Shown one piece after another: positions 54,323 to 63,720 of a DNA stretch of 64,000 nt. The DNA is taken from contig JACKAK010000005.1 of the NCBI GenBank assembly GCA_020635115.1, positions 124,001-188,000 on the forward strand, given 5' to 3'. The stretch's first letter is position 1, and every line of letters starts with the position of its first letter. The notes below the pieces were generated by a model. It saw nothing but the letters and a program-made list of their open reading frames with translations. It was not told the DNA's origin and did not search any database. Made by a program: the position numbers and the translations under genes. This DNA comes from Halobacteriovoraceae bacterium. GTDB taxonomy: Bacteria; Bdellovibrionota; Bacteriovoracia; Bacteriovoracales; Bacteriovoracaceae.

Positions 54323-55115
54323 AGACATAAAATATGATGATAGACAGAAGAATTCTGTAACCTACAAAAAGGTTAAGTCCCATTTTTCTTATGAAACTCA
54401 AGAAATAATGAAGTGTAATGAGACCAACAATAAAAGAAATAAACACACCAAATAGAATAATATCAAAAGTGATCGTATTATCTTGAATCATGAGTTCAGG
54501 CATTTTGGAAATCATTCCGGCAAAAATAAGGGGAAGTGATAACAAAAAAGAGTATTGGGAAGATTCTTTACGCGAAAGCCCTAGATAGCGTCCCATGGAA
54601 ATAGTCACACCAGAGCGGCTCACACCGGGAAATATCGCGAGGGCCTGAGAAAGACCAATTAGAATTGATTTTTTCCATTGTATTTCAAACATGTGACTTT
54701 CTTCATGATCTTTTTTCTTGTCACTCCACCACATGAGAAGAGCAAAAACGAAAAGGTCTAAAGAAATAAACATTGGAGTTCTTGCAAATACTGATACTGG
54801 CCTTAGAATGAGAATGAGTAACACGGAAGCAATTGTTGAAGAAGAGTAGTTCATTAAAAGATAATAATGTTTTGATCTGTTTCCAAGTTCATCTTTGTGA
54901 AGGATTTTTGGATTAATAAGTTTGAGTATTTCATGGCGGAAATAAACTGCAATCGCCAGGGCAGTTCCCACATGCATGGCCAGGTCAAATGCAACTCCAG
55001 GATCTTTCAAACTCATTAGACGAGGCAATAAGGCCAAATGCCCACTGCTACTAACTGGCAAAAACTCACTCAGTCCCTGAACAAGTCCATAAACAAACGC
55101 ATCAAAATATCCCAT
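54312..55115 (-). CDS. uppP: Undecaprenyl-diphosphatase
   Basis: At 267 residues this is near the usual UppP (BacA) length. It converts undecaprenyl diphosphate to the monophosphate in lipid-carrier recycling for wall synthesis. The first catalytic motif GLSEFLPVSSSGHLAL (Glu and Ser-Ser-Gly-His) and the second, PGVSRSGVTIS with its Arg, are both intact, with about eight membrane helices. It lies 11 bases downstream of the RDD-like gene on the same strand. Its end overlaps the giant lipoprotein gene by 11 bases. Confidence 0.95.
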   Translation of the reverse strand: MGYFDAFVYGLVQGLSEFLPVSSSGHLALLPRLMSLKDPGVAFDLAMHVGTALAIAVYFRHEILKLINPKILHKDELGNRSKHYYLLMNYSSSTIASVLLILILRPVSVFARTPMFISLDLFVFALLMWWSDKKKDHEESHMFEIQWKKSILIGLSQALAIFPGVSRSGVTISMGRYLGLSRKESSQYSFLLSLPLIFAGMISKMPELMIQDNTITFDIILFGVFISFIVGLITLHYFLSFIRKMGLNLFVGYRILLSIIIFYVFMV

Positions 55116-55126
55116 AATCTATCTTT

Positions 55127-56917
55127 CTATAAGTTAAAATAAGCGCGATCTTGATTATCAAGGGCCTTCTTTAACGAGCTCATAAATTTTAAATGCTTCA
55201 AACTATAAGCATTTCCTAAGTCTGATTTCCTTAATCTAGCAATATCAATAAGTCGACCAATATTTGACTCAATTTTTCTTTGCAAAGGTTTATCATTTGT
55301 CTCCATCGCATTTTTAGCAAGATCAAAGTAATAATGATAGGTAAAATTTCCTAGTGTACTTCTTTGATCTTTTGTTAGATGAGATGAATTGTAAAAATCA
55401 ATAATACTAAAAGCACTCATTTGTTTTTCATCTTCCGGAAATTGAAACACATCTTTATAATCCCAGAACCATTTTATTGTGAAAAAGAATGTTTTTTTAA
55501 ATTCACGCGCCGATTTTTCTCCAGACGGGCCATCATCCCATGATAATTGATAGTAACGAGCATTTTCAGACCCCAATGAAAACCAATCTTCGACATGTTT
55601 TAAATTTTGTCCCTTGAGATCAGTTTGTTTTTGAACGAGTGAGAGAAAATTGCTTATTTTTCCCATTTGAACAATACCTATACTTTCAGGATCACTATTT
55701 CCTGTCATTTTCAAAATCGCATTTCGAACTAAAACATGCCCCCTAATAAATGGCCCTCTTTTGATAGCATGTTGCCCATAGTTCATTAAATTCAATGAAA
55801 AAGCTTCCTCTACAAAATCTCTCACATCCCTATTTGTGTTGTCACTAAAGAGTAGATTTAGGTTGTCTTCATCTCTTTGGGTTGATTTTTCACGATATTT
55901 CTGAGGGCTTCTTTTTTTATCCTTCAAGGCCAGAGTGAGATATGGGTAGACTTTGCTATAGAGTGGATTTTCAATTTGACCTTCCTCTAATGTACTTAAC
56001 AATGAAAATTTCTTCATGTATTTGAATCTTCCAAAGGTTTTATTTTTTTGGTCATAGATTTCTAAATAGGGCCTTATTCTAAGAGTTCCTTTATTTTTCT
56101 CCATACTGTAAGTAGGTATGAGTAGAAATCTATTATTTGCTAGATTTGTAAATGTTTTAAAGGAAAACTTATTTGAAGTTAAATGGCGATATTCATGTGA
56201 GTTTTTCTTATCAAATTTATCTTCAACTTTATAAAAATCTGCTTTTGCAACACCTTTAGCATAGTAGAGGTTTTCAAGCAAAGGAGAAGCAAATGAAAGG
56301 TATATTATGGGAACAAACAATATAAAACCAAAAAGAGGAAATCTAGATTTTTGATAAACACTAGTTAGAGTAATGATTTCTTTAAAGCTTCTTCTTCCAA
56401 AAATTATTGGAAGCTCAAGTAAAAGAGTAGGTAAAGTAACCAGAGATAAAAGTACTCTAAGAATTCCTCCAAACCTGGAATAGATAAATCCATTTTCACT
56501 TCTTTGTCCCATTACAAATTGCCCAAAACTCACTGATAAAATAAACGTTGTTAGAATTTTTAGACAAAAGAACAATAGAATATAATCAATGTAGAGCAGA
56601 TCAATTTTATCAATTTCGAGATAGTATGTTCTAATAAGTTTCAAAACGATTGCGACGTTTCCGAGCCATTTATTGTAATGAACCTCAAACGACCTTAAAA
56701 AAGACAGAGCAACATAAGTGACAGAAAAATCTATTAAAAATGCCATCGTCCTAAAGATAAGAGCACCTAAGCTAAAACCTCTGGCATGGTAATTCCTTTT
56801 AAGAACAACTCTCTTATCAAGGCTTCTGAGTTTAATTTTACGGCCCTCTTCTGCCCTTGTTTTTCGTTGTTTTCGCCTCAAATTTAGTCTTTTGGTCACT
56901 TCACCAATTCTACTCAT
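55127..56917 (-). CDS. Membrane protein, possibly RDD-like, of unknown function
   Basis: This 596-residue protein has a very basic N-terminus (RLNLRRKQRKTRAEEGRK). Four to five hydrophobic helices follow between about residues 48 and 225 (for example IFRTMAFLIDFSVTYVAL and FFCLKILTTFILSVSF), and the Arg/Asp pattern RTMAFLIDF plus FGQFVMGQR is reminiscent of RDD proteins, though not decisive. The last ~370 residues are polar and probably soluble, with an FSFKTFTNLANNRF region and no recognised motif. It is the first gene of a two-gene operon with uppP, so a wall or envelope role is plausible. Confidence 0.6.
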   Translation of the reverse strand: MSRIGEVTKRLNLRRKQRKTRAEEGRKIKLRSLDKRVVLKRNYHARGFSLGALIFRTMAFLIDFSVTYVALSFLRSFEVHYNKWLGNVAIVLKLIRTYYLEIDKIDLLYIDYILLFFCLKILTTFILSVSFGQFVMGQRSENGFIYSRFGGILRVLLSLVTLPTLLLELPIIFGRRSFKEIITLTSVYQKSRFPLFGFILFVPIIYLSFASPLLENLYYAKGVAKADFYKVEDKFDKKNSHEYRHLTSNKFSFKTFTNLANNRFLLIPTYSMEKNKGTLRIRPYLEIYDQKNKTFGRFKYMKKFSLLSTLEEGQIENPLYSKVYPYLTLALKDKKRSPQKYREKSTQRDEDNLNLLFSDNTNRDVRDFVEEAFSLNLMNYGQHAIKRGPFIRGHVLVRNAILKMTGNSDPESIGIVQMGKISNFLSLVQKQTDLKGQNLKHVEDWFSLGSENARYYQLSWDDGPSGEKSAREFKKTFFFTIKWFWDYKDVFQFPEDEKQMSAFSIIDFYNSSHLTKDQRSTLGNFTYHYYFDLAKNAMETNDKPLQRKIESNIGRLIDIARLRKSDLGNAYSLKHLKFMSSLKKALDNQDRAYFNL

Positions 56918-57266
56918 AAATACCCGACTCTTTGAATCAATATCACTTCTTGAGATATGACATTATCTTAGAATAAAAGTTGTCGAAATTACAGGGATAA
57001 GATCCATGTAATGTGAAAGTAGCAATTCGCCGCACCTAGGCAATTTTTCCTGTCATAAACTCCACAAATAATTGGCAAACAGCACCTTATGTATAAAAAT
57101 CAATTCATGTCTCTATCTCTCTGGAATCATGGTCATTTATCTCCAAAAGCATAGGATTACTTTAGCTCATTAGGCGAGCATTTGAATCTGGTATAAAATG
57201 GTTTGTGGGCCATAGAGTTTCTTTGGGGAAGAGACTTAAAACTCAACCATTCTCTCGACTTACACT
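56918..57266. other. Intergenic region with nothing else recognised
   Basis: The space between the divergent genes at 56917 and 57322 is about 400 bases. I checked it for a c-di-GMP-type riboswitch, tRNA or small ORF and found none convincing. The part nearest the plus-strand gene holds a FliA-like promoter (listed separately). Confidence 0.4.
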
Positions 57267-57292
57267 TAAATTCTCCCCTGTAAAGTCGATGA
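57267..57292 (+). promoter_or_regulatory. FliA (sigma-28)-like promoter of the 1285-residue protein
   Basis: TAAATTCT (57267-57274) and GTCGATGA (57285-57292), the latter six of eight matches to GCCGATAA. The spacer is 10 rather than 11 bases. AGAGGGATCGG directly before the ATG at 57322 is the likely ribosome site. Confidence 0.45.
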
Positions 57293-57321
57293 GTATTTGG
57301 GTTTTAAAATAGAGGGATCGG

Positions 57322-60300
57322 ATGGGGAAGTTCAGGTTTTTATATCAAATACAGATAGTTTTTTTGCAGGCGTCGTTATTGTTTGCGACAACACCACTTT
57401 CTTTTGCTGACGATGATTTAATTGATGAAAATAATTCATATGGCAAGCAAAAACAAACTGCTGGATCTTTTCCCAACTCTGCCTATGAAACTATATATAA
57501 TATTTTTGATGGCCTAACGAATGCTGCTATCTCATACATGCAAACGCCAAAGCAATCTGCAAATATTTCCAGATTTAGCAAACTAGATCCTAGTGCAACA
57601 ATGCAAGATGAATTATTTCCCAATTGCAAGACCCCTCCTCCGATTGATCAAGCGATCGACGGACAATATTGTGAAAGTCCCGATGCTGAATCTGACATGA
57701 CGGGAGCAATGCAAGAGGCAAAGCTTATAATGGATCAAGCTAAACTTTTCAAAGATCGATACACAGTCGCCCTTGCAAAAAACACTGGCCAAGTGAATAC
57801 AAATTTTGGTGTTAAGTGTATGTATGATTCATTAGAAAATGGCTCAAACAATCTTTTAGCACAACTTGAGCAAAACATGACTGATCTAAAAAAATCGATT
57901 GAAATGAATAAGGAAAAAGAAGAAGAGTTCAAACGTGAAATGAATGATCTTATGGAATCCTTAAATTCTGATGCTCGAAAATTTAACAGCTCTGATACGC
58001 CTCTTACCAGAAATCTTTTTCGTGACCCTGCTTGTCAAAATGTTGTCAAGGGAGGAGACAGACAAAAAGGATTAAAAAATATTCGAGATGGTATTCAAAA
58101 TGGATTGCTTGAAAAATCGAGAGAAATCACATCTAACGAAGCAAAAATGAAACAAGATTGGGGAAAACAAAAAGATCTTATCAAAGAACAGATTAAAAAG
58201 AATGGAATCAGTTCACTTTCTTCTGCCAATATAAATAAACTCATAGGCAATCGAAGATATGGTACTAATTTTGTGAACTCTATTTCAAAACTACTCGATG
58301 AAAGAAAAGCTGAAATGCAAACACAATACAATAATGCTTTTAGTGTGTTTAAGTCGTATAATTTCAGTGATATTCCTCCATTAGATAATAACTTTTTAAC
58401 AAATATTAGAAGATTCAATAGTGAGAATGGAGGAATTTCAAAAGAAGTTATTGAGAAAGCGTTTATTAAAATTGAGGTTGATAAATGTGTAACCCAAGAA
58501 CAACTCAGTTATGGACAGATTTTAGGATCATATCTAGATACGAGAGATCATGGAAAAAAAATGTATGCAATTGAGATGTATAATATCCTATGTGATACAT
58601 CAAGAATGAAGAGTGGATCAGAAGTAACAGATGATGATTTAAGAGGTTGCGTTCCCAAACAAGGAGTGTCAACTTATGACTTGTTAAACAGAATGAAGTC
58701 ATTTGAAGGTAAGGTTGAATATAACCAGCATAAATATATCGATTCCAATAGTCCACAGAAGCAAAGTGCTTACGATCAACTTCTTACACATGTCCGTTAT
58801 TGTGAGAAGAAAATTTCAGGATTAAATAGTGACGGACAAAGTTTATTTTCCCGTTCGAAAAAAGATGTCATTCAAAAAGCTTCACAAGACTTGGATCAGT
58901 TAACTGCTGAAGTTGCAAAATTTTCAAATTCTCTTTTAAGAGAACTTGACAAGCAAATTCTCTGTGAGGGACCGACTTCTGGAACAGTGATGGATTGTAG
59001 TGATAAATCACTTTATGACACTAAGTCAGATTCTTTTTGTATCACAACAGCAGTGAGTTGTGCACAAGACATTGGGAAATGTCATGCTAAGGCAGATGTG
59101 CTCGTTAAAAATGAGCTTAAAAAAATGTACAATAAGTCGCGAACCATTAATAATAAGTATAAATTGTTTCATGAAATGCAAAATAAAATGGTTGCTGATC
59201 AACAGGCCAGAGCAGAACTACTTGGAAAGAAACTGCAACAATCATATGGCCCCTCATTTGTCTTGCCAAAAGGTTTAAAAATTGATGAGCTTCTTCCAAA
59301 AGAAGCACAACTTGCTGGTGGAGCAATTGATTTTGAAAATACAGATGGAACCCCAGGAGGAATGTTAAAACTGATTGCGAATGGTGACCCAAATGCGATG
59401 TTGCAAAATGGATATGAATCAAAAATGGATCTCCTCATGGGAGCTATGCAAAAACAAACTGATGCAGTTAAAGCAAAGTTAATCGCTCATATTCAGGAAG
59501 TTGAAAATAGTATTGATGAAAATAAGAGCAAGTGGGAAACTATAATGAACAAGTGTAGTAATCTTGTTCTAGAGATGAAAAGTCAGTACAACCAAAACAT
59601 TAAAAAAGCACAAGACGCTCAAATGAAACAGCAACAAGCAGCAGATGAGTCATGTATAGAGTATGACTTCAAAATGAAAGATCCAATGTGTGATTCTATA
59701 GTTGGAGATTTGACTGAAAATTCTACTGCCTCGGCAGTTGAATTGACCCAGAAATTAAATTCAGGTGGAAATTTTGTAAATGCTTATGCTAAAAGTGCTT
59801 ACACTCAGAAGGTACTTGGTTGTCAACAATTAAAAGCACTTCAAGATGGTCTTGATTTGCCAAAATTGTGTGATAAAGCAAGAGACGATTCCAGGGCAGT
59901 TGAAAAATACTTAAAAAGCAAAGCGAAAGATTTTTTAACTTTAGCAGGAATAGATGAAAATAAAGTCCCAGATATTTTAAAACAATTAAATTCGGGTAAA
60001 ATCGAACATGTTAGTGATGTTACTAAAATTATCCAACATTATGATTCAGATTTGGCAAAAGAAAACGACCAGCTTCCTCAACAGCTTTTCAGTTATGCTC
60101 AGATTTTACAAAGTAAAAAGGGTATTTCAGACAATATTCACTACTTTATAAAAGCAAAAAATAAAGTTGATAAACTTATTGATGTTGAAGTCAAAAGTTC
60201 AATCACAGATGAAAAAAACAAAGAAAGTTCAAGTACGAAAAGTTTTTCAACAGAAGAAAAAACGTCTCTACTTACAGATATCAAAGAACAGATGGGTATT

Positions 60301-61179
60301 TCAGGAGAGTTAAATTCTAAAATTGACGAATTGATTAAACTAACTAGTGAAAAAGACGAACTATCAGCAAATATAAAAACCTTGATTGAAAAACGCGAAG
60401 AACATAAAAAAGCGAATAAAGATAGAAAAGAATTAATGGATAAAATTAATACGGACCTTACAGCTATAAATACAAAGTTGGGAAGTAGCACTCCAAAACT
60501 AGATATCTCTAGTCTCCCTTCAGAACCAGACAAAATGTCTACATTTCTAGATAAACTTACTAATACCGCTCCGGGAAATACTCCCCCTAACAAAGACGCT
60601 ATAGATAAACTCAAAAATGAGCTTGACGAAAAAAATAAGGCCGTTGATGAAGCAAAAAAAGTAGCAGAAAAAGTAGCAGAAAAAGTTGATCCTTCAAATT
60701 CGTCCAGCCTATCAGATTCTACTCAAGTAATTGAATCTACATTAGGGAAAATAAAAGATGCCAAACAAGCTGAAATCACTAAACTTGAAGAGGAACTTAA
60801 AAATAATGGTGGTGGAAAAGGTAAAGATTTTTGTGGCCAACTTAGAAACGAAGCAATTGCTTCTTCAATAAACTATTGTAAAAGCGAAGCATATGACAGC
60901 TCATGTATCCTTATCGATCAGCCTAAAAAATTTAAAGAAGGTTATATAGATCTTCTTCCAAACTCAAAAGTAATTAATGATAATATGCAGATATTTATAA
61001 ATGCTAACGGTGGAATAAACGCCACACTGGCCGGACTCGGTGAAAACCCACCTCCTTGTAAAGCTTTATCATATTTAAATCGCAACTCAGCACAAGGAGG
61101 AGCGGCACAACAACTTGGCGGTGCCATAGGATCTATTTTGCAGCAAACTATTGAAAGTATGAACAGAGGTAAAGAATAG
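57322..61179 (+). CDS. Giant secreted coiled-coil protein
   Basis: This 1285-residue protein has a signal peptide (a hydrophobic region to about residue 29, ending LSFADDD). The rest is largely alpha-helical and charged with coiled-coil stretches and scattered Cys residues, and a Gly/Ala/Gln-rich end (QGGAAQQLGGAIG). No catalytic motif or family is recognised. It heads a plus-strand run with a gluzincin-like lipoprotein (43-base gap) and a membrane-anchored protein. A FliA-like promoter lies before it. Its size and composition resemble the unknown 799-residue protein at 35401, but I cannot claim homology by eye. Confidence 0.8.
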   Translation: MGKFRFLYQIQIVFLQASLLFATTPLSFADDDLIDENNSYGKQKQTAGSFPNSAYETIYNIFDGLTNAAISYMQTPKQSANISRFSKLDPSATMQDELFPNCKTPPPIDQAIDGQYCESPDAESDMTGAMQEAKLIMDQAKLFKDRYTVALAKNTGQVNTNFGVKCMYDSLENGSNNLLAQLEQNMTDLKKSIEMNKEKEEEFKREMNDLMESLNSDARKFNSSDTPLTRNLFRDPACQNVVKGGDRQKGLKNIRDGIQNGLLEKSREITSNEAKMKQDWGKQKDLIKEQIKKNGISSLSSANINKLIGNRRYGTNFVNSISKLLDERKAEMQTQYNNAFSVFKSYNFSDIPPLDNNFLTNIRRFNSENGGISKEVIEKAFIKIEVDKCVTQEQLSYGQILGSYLDTRDHGKKMYAIEMYNILCDTSRMKSGSEVTDDDLRGCVPKQGVSTYDLLNRMKSFEGKVEYNQHKYIDSNSPQKQSAYDQLLTHVRYCEKKISGLNSDGQSLFSRSKKDVIQKASQDLDQLTAEVAKFSNSLLRELDKQILCEGPTSGTVMDCSDKSLYDTKSDSFCITTAVSCAQDIGKCHAKADVLVKNELKKMYNKSRTINNKYKLFHEMQNKMVADQQARAELLGKKLQQSYGPSFVLPKGLKIDELLPKEAQLAGGAIDFENTDGTPGGMLKLIANGDPNAMLQNGYESKMDLLMGAMQKQTDAVKAKLIAHIQEVENSIDENKSKWETIMNKCSNLVLEMKSQYNQNIKKAQDAQMKQQQAADESCIEYDFKMKDPMCDSIVGDLTENSTASAVELTQKLNSGGNFVNAYAKSAYTQKVLGCQQLKALQDGLDLPKLCDKARDDSRAVEKYLKSKAKDFLTLAGIDENKVPDILKQLNSGKIEHVSDVTKIIQHYDSDLAKENDQLPQQLFSYAQILQSKKGISDNIHYFIKAKNKVDKLIDVEVKSSITDEKNKESSSTKSFSTEEKTSLLTDIKEQMGISGELNSKIDELIKLTSEKDELSANIKTLIEKREEHKKANKDRKELMDKINTDLTAINTKLGSSTPKLDISSLPSEPDKMSTFLDKLTNTAPGNTPPNKDAIDKLKNELDEKNKAVDEAKKVAEKVAEKVDPSNSSSLSDSTQVIESTLGKIKDAKQAEITKLEEELKNNGGGKGKDFCGQLRNEAIASSINYCKSEAYDSSCILIDQPKKFKEGYIDLLPNSKVINDNMQIFINANGGINATLAGLGENPPPCKALSYLNRNSAQGGAAQQLGGAIGSILQQTIESMNRGKE

Positions 61180-61222
61180 AACAAATAGGAGTATTCTATC
61201 AGATGAGGATTTAGTAGGACGT

Positions 61223-63697
61223 ATGAAGGATATAACTTATAGAAATCACAAGAAATTAGGAATGCTTAGTGCAATCCTGATACTCTTGTTCTTAAACTCT
61301 TGTATTGAACCCCGTCAAAATAGAAGTGAAAAATACGACAATATCCTAGGTTCAAAAAATGAAAACGTTGGTCTTGGTATTGGACAAGGAAGGGCACTCC
61401 TAAAAAACCCAATTATCATTACAAACGACTATGGACTTGAGGCCGACTTTGATATCGCTGAAATCTTACCTGCTCAACCAGTAGACATCACAACGAACCA
61501 ATTTCTTCAAGGCACTTGCGAAGGCGTTACGGGTGCTTGTTATGAGGTTCGAAAAAATGCCAACGCTCCTCTCACTTCTAGTATTGAAGGGAAATGGGGT
61601 TATTCTCCCAATACAAAAGAGTTTTTAGAAGCACATAGCTTTTATCACCTCAAAGGAGCTGTTGAGACATTTCAGTCACATTTAAAATCAGGATACAATT
61701 CATATTACTCTGATTATAATTTGGCATCCCCTCCTCTGATCTTTTTAAGCTCATTTCCAGTTGATCTTTTTAAAGCAAATGACGGAGGGAATTGGGCCAG
61801 AAGAACAAGTGTATACGGCAGCAATCAAAACTTTACACTTTCTCTCTATCCATATTGTGAGGAATATTCAAACTCAAGGTTTGAGCCTGCAGATTTTTCT
61901 CTATGTATGGGAGTAGACCCTGTCAATAAAGGTCTTAAATTTGCACAGGATCCAAGTGTTATTTATCACGAATTAGGCCATGCTTTCACTCATATCATGC
62001 TCAATATGAGAAATACATCTCTCATCACTGATAAAAATCCTCCTTCACCTGATGTCGTTTCAAGGATGACTGAAAGGACTCAGTTAGGACAACTTTTTTA
62101 TGATGAGGCCGGTGCAATTGGTGAAGGTATTGCTGATTATTTCGCTTATATAAAAGGAGATAGATCAAGATTTGGAGAATGGGCACTTGGAAGATTTTTT
62201 CATAGTGACAGACCATTAAATGAGGAAGATGGTCTACACGCCAATCTCTTTTCTAAAACTTCTGAAGGGAGATTAAAATATCCTGATTATTTAAACTATG
62301 ATGTTTACGCTAAGGACACCCCTGTTCAGGATGTCCATTATGCTGGCCAAATAGCTTCACATTACTTTGTTGCGTTGACTGAACATCTGATTACTGATTG
62401 CTCATTTCCAAAAGATCAGGCCAAGGCAATGGTCGTGAGAATCATGTCTGAAACACTTGCTCATTTAGGAGACTTAACGACTACATCATCGGATCACTCG
62501 AGCAATGGTTTTCAACAACCTATCTATAATTTGGTTAATCATAGTCCAGAACACGCACTTAGTTGGAACAAAACCGTCAACCCGATTACGTATAGATCAT
62601 TTTTCCAAACTTTTGCTCGAAAGATGGATTTGATATTCAACACAGAAGGTCTTTGTCCAATTGATGGAGGACTCTATTCTAGAGACCGAATTGAAAAATT
62701 ATTAGATGACTATGGACTACTTCTTTTTAGAACCTATAATAATGATTTAAACAAACACACTCTTACAAATCAAAGTGTTAATGAATTCAACAGAGCAAAT
62801 TCTGTCTTACAACCTAAAAATAAATTAATTATCGATACTAGAGCAAATCAACCCAATGCTTATGTCTTTGATGATAGAAACACAATATATACGATTTTAC
62901 AGAATTTACAACAAACGGGGCAAATTACATCTCTATCTCCTGAAATCCCAAGTAATATTCCTTGGAATGGAACAAATGATGCTGTTGTCAATCAAGGTGA
63001 AATCGTTGGTCTGACATTGAATATATACAATAATTCAAACAGTCCGCTTGGTGGAATTCAGATACTCGCAAATGATTGGGACCATGCTAAGTATCAAAAT
63101 GGGGATCCCAGAAATGGTAGACCTTGTAGTAATTTAGGTGATGGGTTTCCAACAAATGGTGCTGCTGATATTGGAGGAGAAACAGGAACGAATCCAGGAG
63201 AATGTTCCTATACGACCAGACTCAACGGTGATGAACCTGAAGAGAACCTTACCCCCGTTTGTATGTTAAAACTCAATGATGACGGTGGAGAGAGATATGT
63301 TTTACAGAGTGTCTTTATGGAAGAAAATGCGATAGATGAGTCAAATTGTCTCATACAAAACGGACATTACAATGACTGTTTTGTAAGGGTCATTCCTGGT
63401 GCAGATCAGGCCTTCTTTTCAAAACTCAATCCTAAATCAAATTGGGCGGAGACTATGGGGGTTAACAGCGACGATTTAATCTTTAATGTTTCTAATATCT
63501 TTTTACTTGAAATTAATACTAAAATTCCTCATGCTACTGAGGTTGAGTGTCGTTTTAGGGCAAGATTTTCCAACTGCTCAGATTGTTTTCATGATATTGA
63601 AAATAATAACGATGAGTATTATGACTATGAATATTCGGGAGCGAAACCTTTTCAAATCCTGCATGTTCATTTTACAATTGGTGAAAAAAACAAATAA
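61223..63697 (+). CDS. Lipoprotein with gluzincin-type (M36/thermolysin-like) zinc motif
   Basis: This 824-residue protein has a signal with lipobox FLNSC (LILLFLNSCIEP). In the central part VIYHELGHAFTHIML carries HExxH, and ~55 residues later GAIGEGIADYFAYI carries the second Glu in the GExxAD context of M36/thermolysin-type gluzincins. The C-terminal region is Asn/Gly-rich with several Cys residues. I infer a surface or outer-membrane protease. It follows the giant coiled-coil gene by 43 bases and precedes another exported protein by 23 bases. AGGA lies before the ATG. The whole-chain family is not one I can name. Confidence 0.82.
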   Translation: MKDITYRNHKKLGMLSAILILLFLNSCIEPRQNRSEKYDNILGSKNENVGLGIGQGRALLKNPIIITNDYGLEADFDIAEILPAQPVDITTNQFLQGTCEGVTGACYEVRKNANAPLTSSIEGKWGYSPNTKEFLEAHSFYHLKGAVETFQSHLKSGYNSYYSDYNLASPPLIFLSSFPVDLFKANDGGNWARRTSVYGSNQNFTLSLYPYCEEYSNSRFEPADFSLCMGVDPVNKGLKFAQDPSVIYHELGHAFTHIMLNMRNTSLITDKNPPSPDVVSRMTERTQLGQLFYDEAGAIGEGIADYFAYIKGDRSRFGEWALGRFFHSDRPLNEEDGLHANLFSKTSEGRLKYPDYLNYDVYAKDTPVQDVHYAGQIASHYFVALTEHLITDCSFPKDQAKAMVVRIMSETLAHLGDLTTTSSDHSSNGFQQPIYNLVNHSPEHALSWNKTVNPITYRSFFQTFARKMDLIFNTEGLCPIDGGLYSRDRIEKLLDDYGLLLFRTYNNDLNKHTLTNQSVNEFNRANSVLQPKNKLIIDTRANQPNAYVFDDRNTIYTILQNLQQTGQITSLSPEIPSNIPWNGTNDAVVNQGEIVGLTLNIYNNSNSPLGGIQILANDWDHAKYQNGDPRNGRPCSNLGDGFPTNGAADIGGETGTNPGECSYTTRLNGDEPEENLTPVCMLKLNDDGGERYVLQSVFMEENAIDESNCLIQNGHYNDCFVRVIPGADQAFFSKLNPKSNWAETMGVNSDDLIFNVSNIFLLEINTKIPHATEVECRFRARFSNCSDCFHDIENNNDEYYDYEYSGAKPFQILHVHFTIGEKNK

Positions 63698-63720
63698 AAA
63701 GATGAATCAAGGAGCGATTC

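Noticed and set aside
56918..57266. Possible c-di-GMP-type riboswitch in the 404-base gap, as such RNAs are prominent in Bdellovibrio.
   Set aside because: I could not find the conserved GCAAA/GGG core or the paired stems; the sequence does not support the call.
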